Assembly: GCA_002005505.1 (NCBI GenBank)
Contig: KV908351.1
Location: 255,229 to 269,919 of the forward strand
Source of the DNA: Botryococcus braunii
Lineage: Eukaryota > Chlorophyta > Trebouxiophyceae
DNA length: 14,691 bases
Direction of reading: 5' to 3'
In this document: one piece after another, positions 1 to 14,691 of the stretch
Numbering within the stretch: position 1 is the stretch's first letter
How the letters are laid out: the number at the start of each line of letters is the position of its first letter
Notes under the pieces: model-generated
The model's input: only the letters and a program-made list of their open reading frames with translations
Told to the model about the DNA's origin: nothing
The model's database searches: none
Made by a program: the position numbers and the translations under genes

Positions 1-209
1 GCACGTGCTCACTGAGAGGGGCGGGGGGCCGTTGTGGGTGACTGGAAGGGAGTGAGATTGGAAGGAGGTGGTGGGATGGGCTTACTGTGTCTGAGATTTG
101 TATGTGTTGGCAAGGGGGTGCCTTTGTACGAAGAGTACGCATTATTTGTGTTATGGGGATCTGATGATGGTTAACGAAAATTGTAAGTGGGACGTGTGTT
201 TGCATTCAG
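1..209. other. Intron upstream of exon 1
   Basis: No FAS-like coding stretch could be read here. The last 20 or so bases form a pyrimidine-containing acceptor ending in ttcag at 209. A consensus-like donor, gtaagt, occurs at about 183 but would leave an intron of only 27 bases before exon 1, so I do not count it. The MAT segment with the catalytic His expected just upstream is not seen and probably lies before the window. Confidence 0.5.

Positions 210-14691
<14,482 letters not shown>

Overview
The window is animal (metazoan) genomic DNA. It carries an internal part of one gene on the + strand, a type I fatty acid synthase (animal FASN-like), split into 17 exons between 210 and 14345. The exons were found by reading conserved FAS segments between AG acceptors and GT donors. 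The model joins 2,485 coding bases (827 whole codons plus one split codon at each end). All 16 internal junctions agree in phase and there is no internal stop or frameshift, so the copy looks intact. The gene continues beyond both edges of the window.

Domain order along the window: exons 1-2, end of the malonyl/acetyltransferase (MAT); exons 3-8, the double-hotdog dehydratase (DH); exons 9-15, the central linker and pseudo-methyltransferase (psiME) core; exons 16-17, the linker leading to the enoyl reductase. The ketosynthase and MAT catalytic residues lie upstream of the window; ER, KR, ACP and TE lie downstream. In a complete protein these domains act on the growing acyl chain carried by the ACP in the cytosol. 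The DH keeps its catalytic-loop His (exon 4), but the usual second-hotdog Asp reads as Ala (exon 7). This may therefore be a divergent FAS paralogue or FAS-like polyketide synthase rather than the housekeeping enzyme.

The introns (about 240 to 2,170 bases) are full of long simple repeats, roughly 15% of the window: (AC/GT)n up to about 100 bp, (AG)n, (CT)n, (ACTC)n, (CAGA)n, (GGGA)n and G or C runs. None enters an exon. Non-trivial intronic structures are a 61-bp-arm hairpin (11653-11780), a decayed minisatellite with a 30-bp period (about 4325-4800), a probable tRNA-derived SINE head (about 5682-5760), several G-quadruplex motifs, a long Z-DNA-prone tract (2050-2314) and an (AC)n/(GT)n inverted pair (7713-7944).

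The taxon cannot be fixed from the sequence alone. The animal-type FAS, short introns and AC-rich microsatellites suggest an invertebrate; an arthropod such as a tick is possible but is only a guess. I see no bacterial genes, CRISPR array, rRNA or intact tRNA. The long Cys-Val, Thr-His, Arg-Glu and Ser-Leu reading frames are translations of dinucleotide repeats, not genes.
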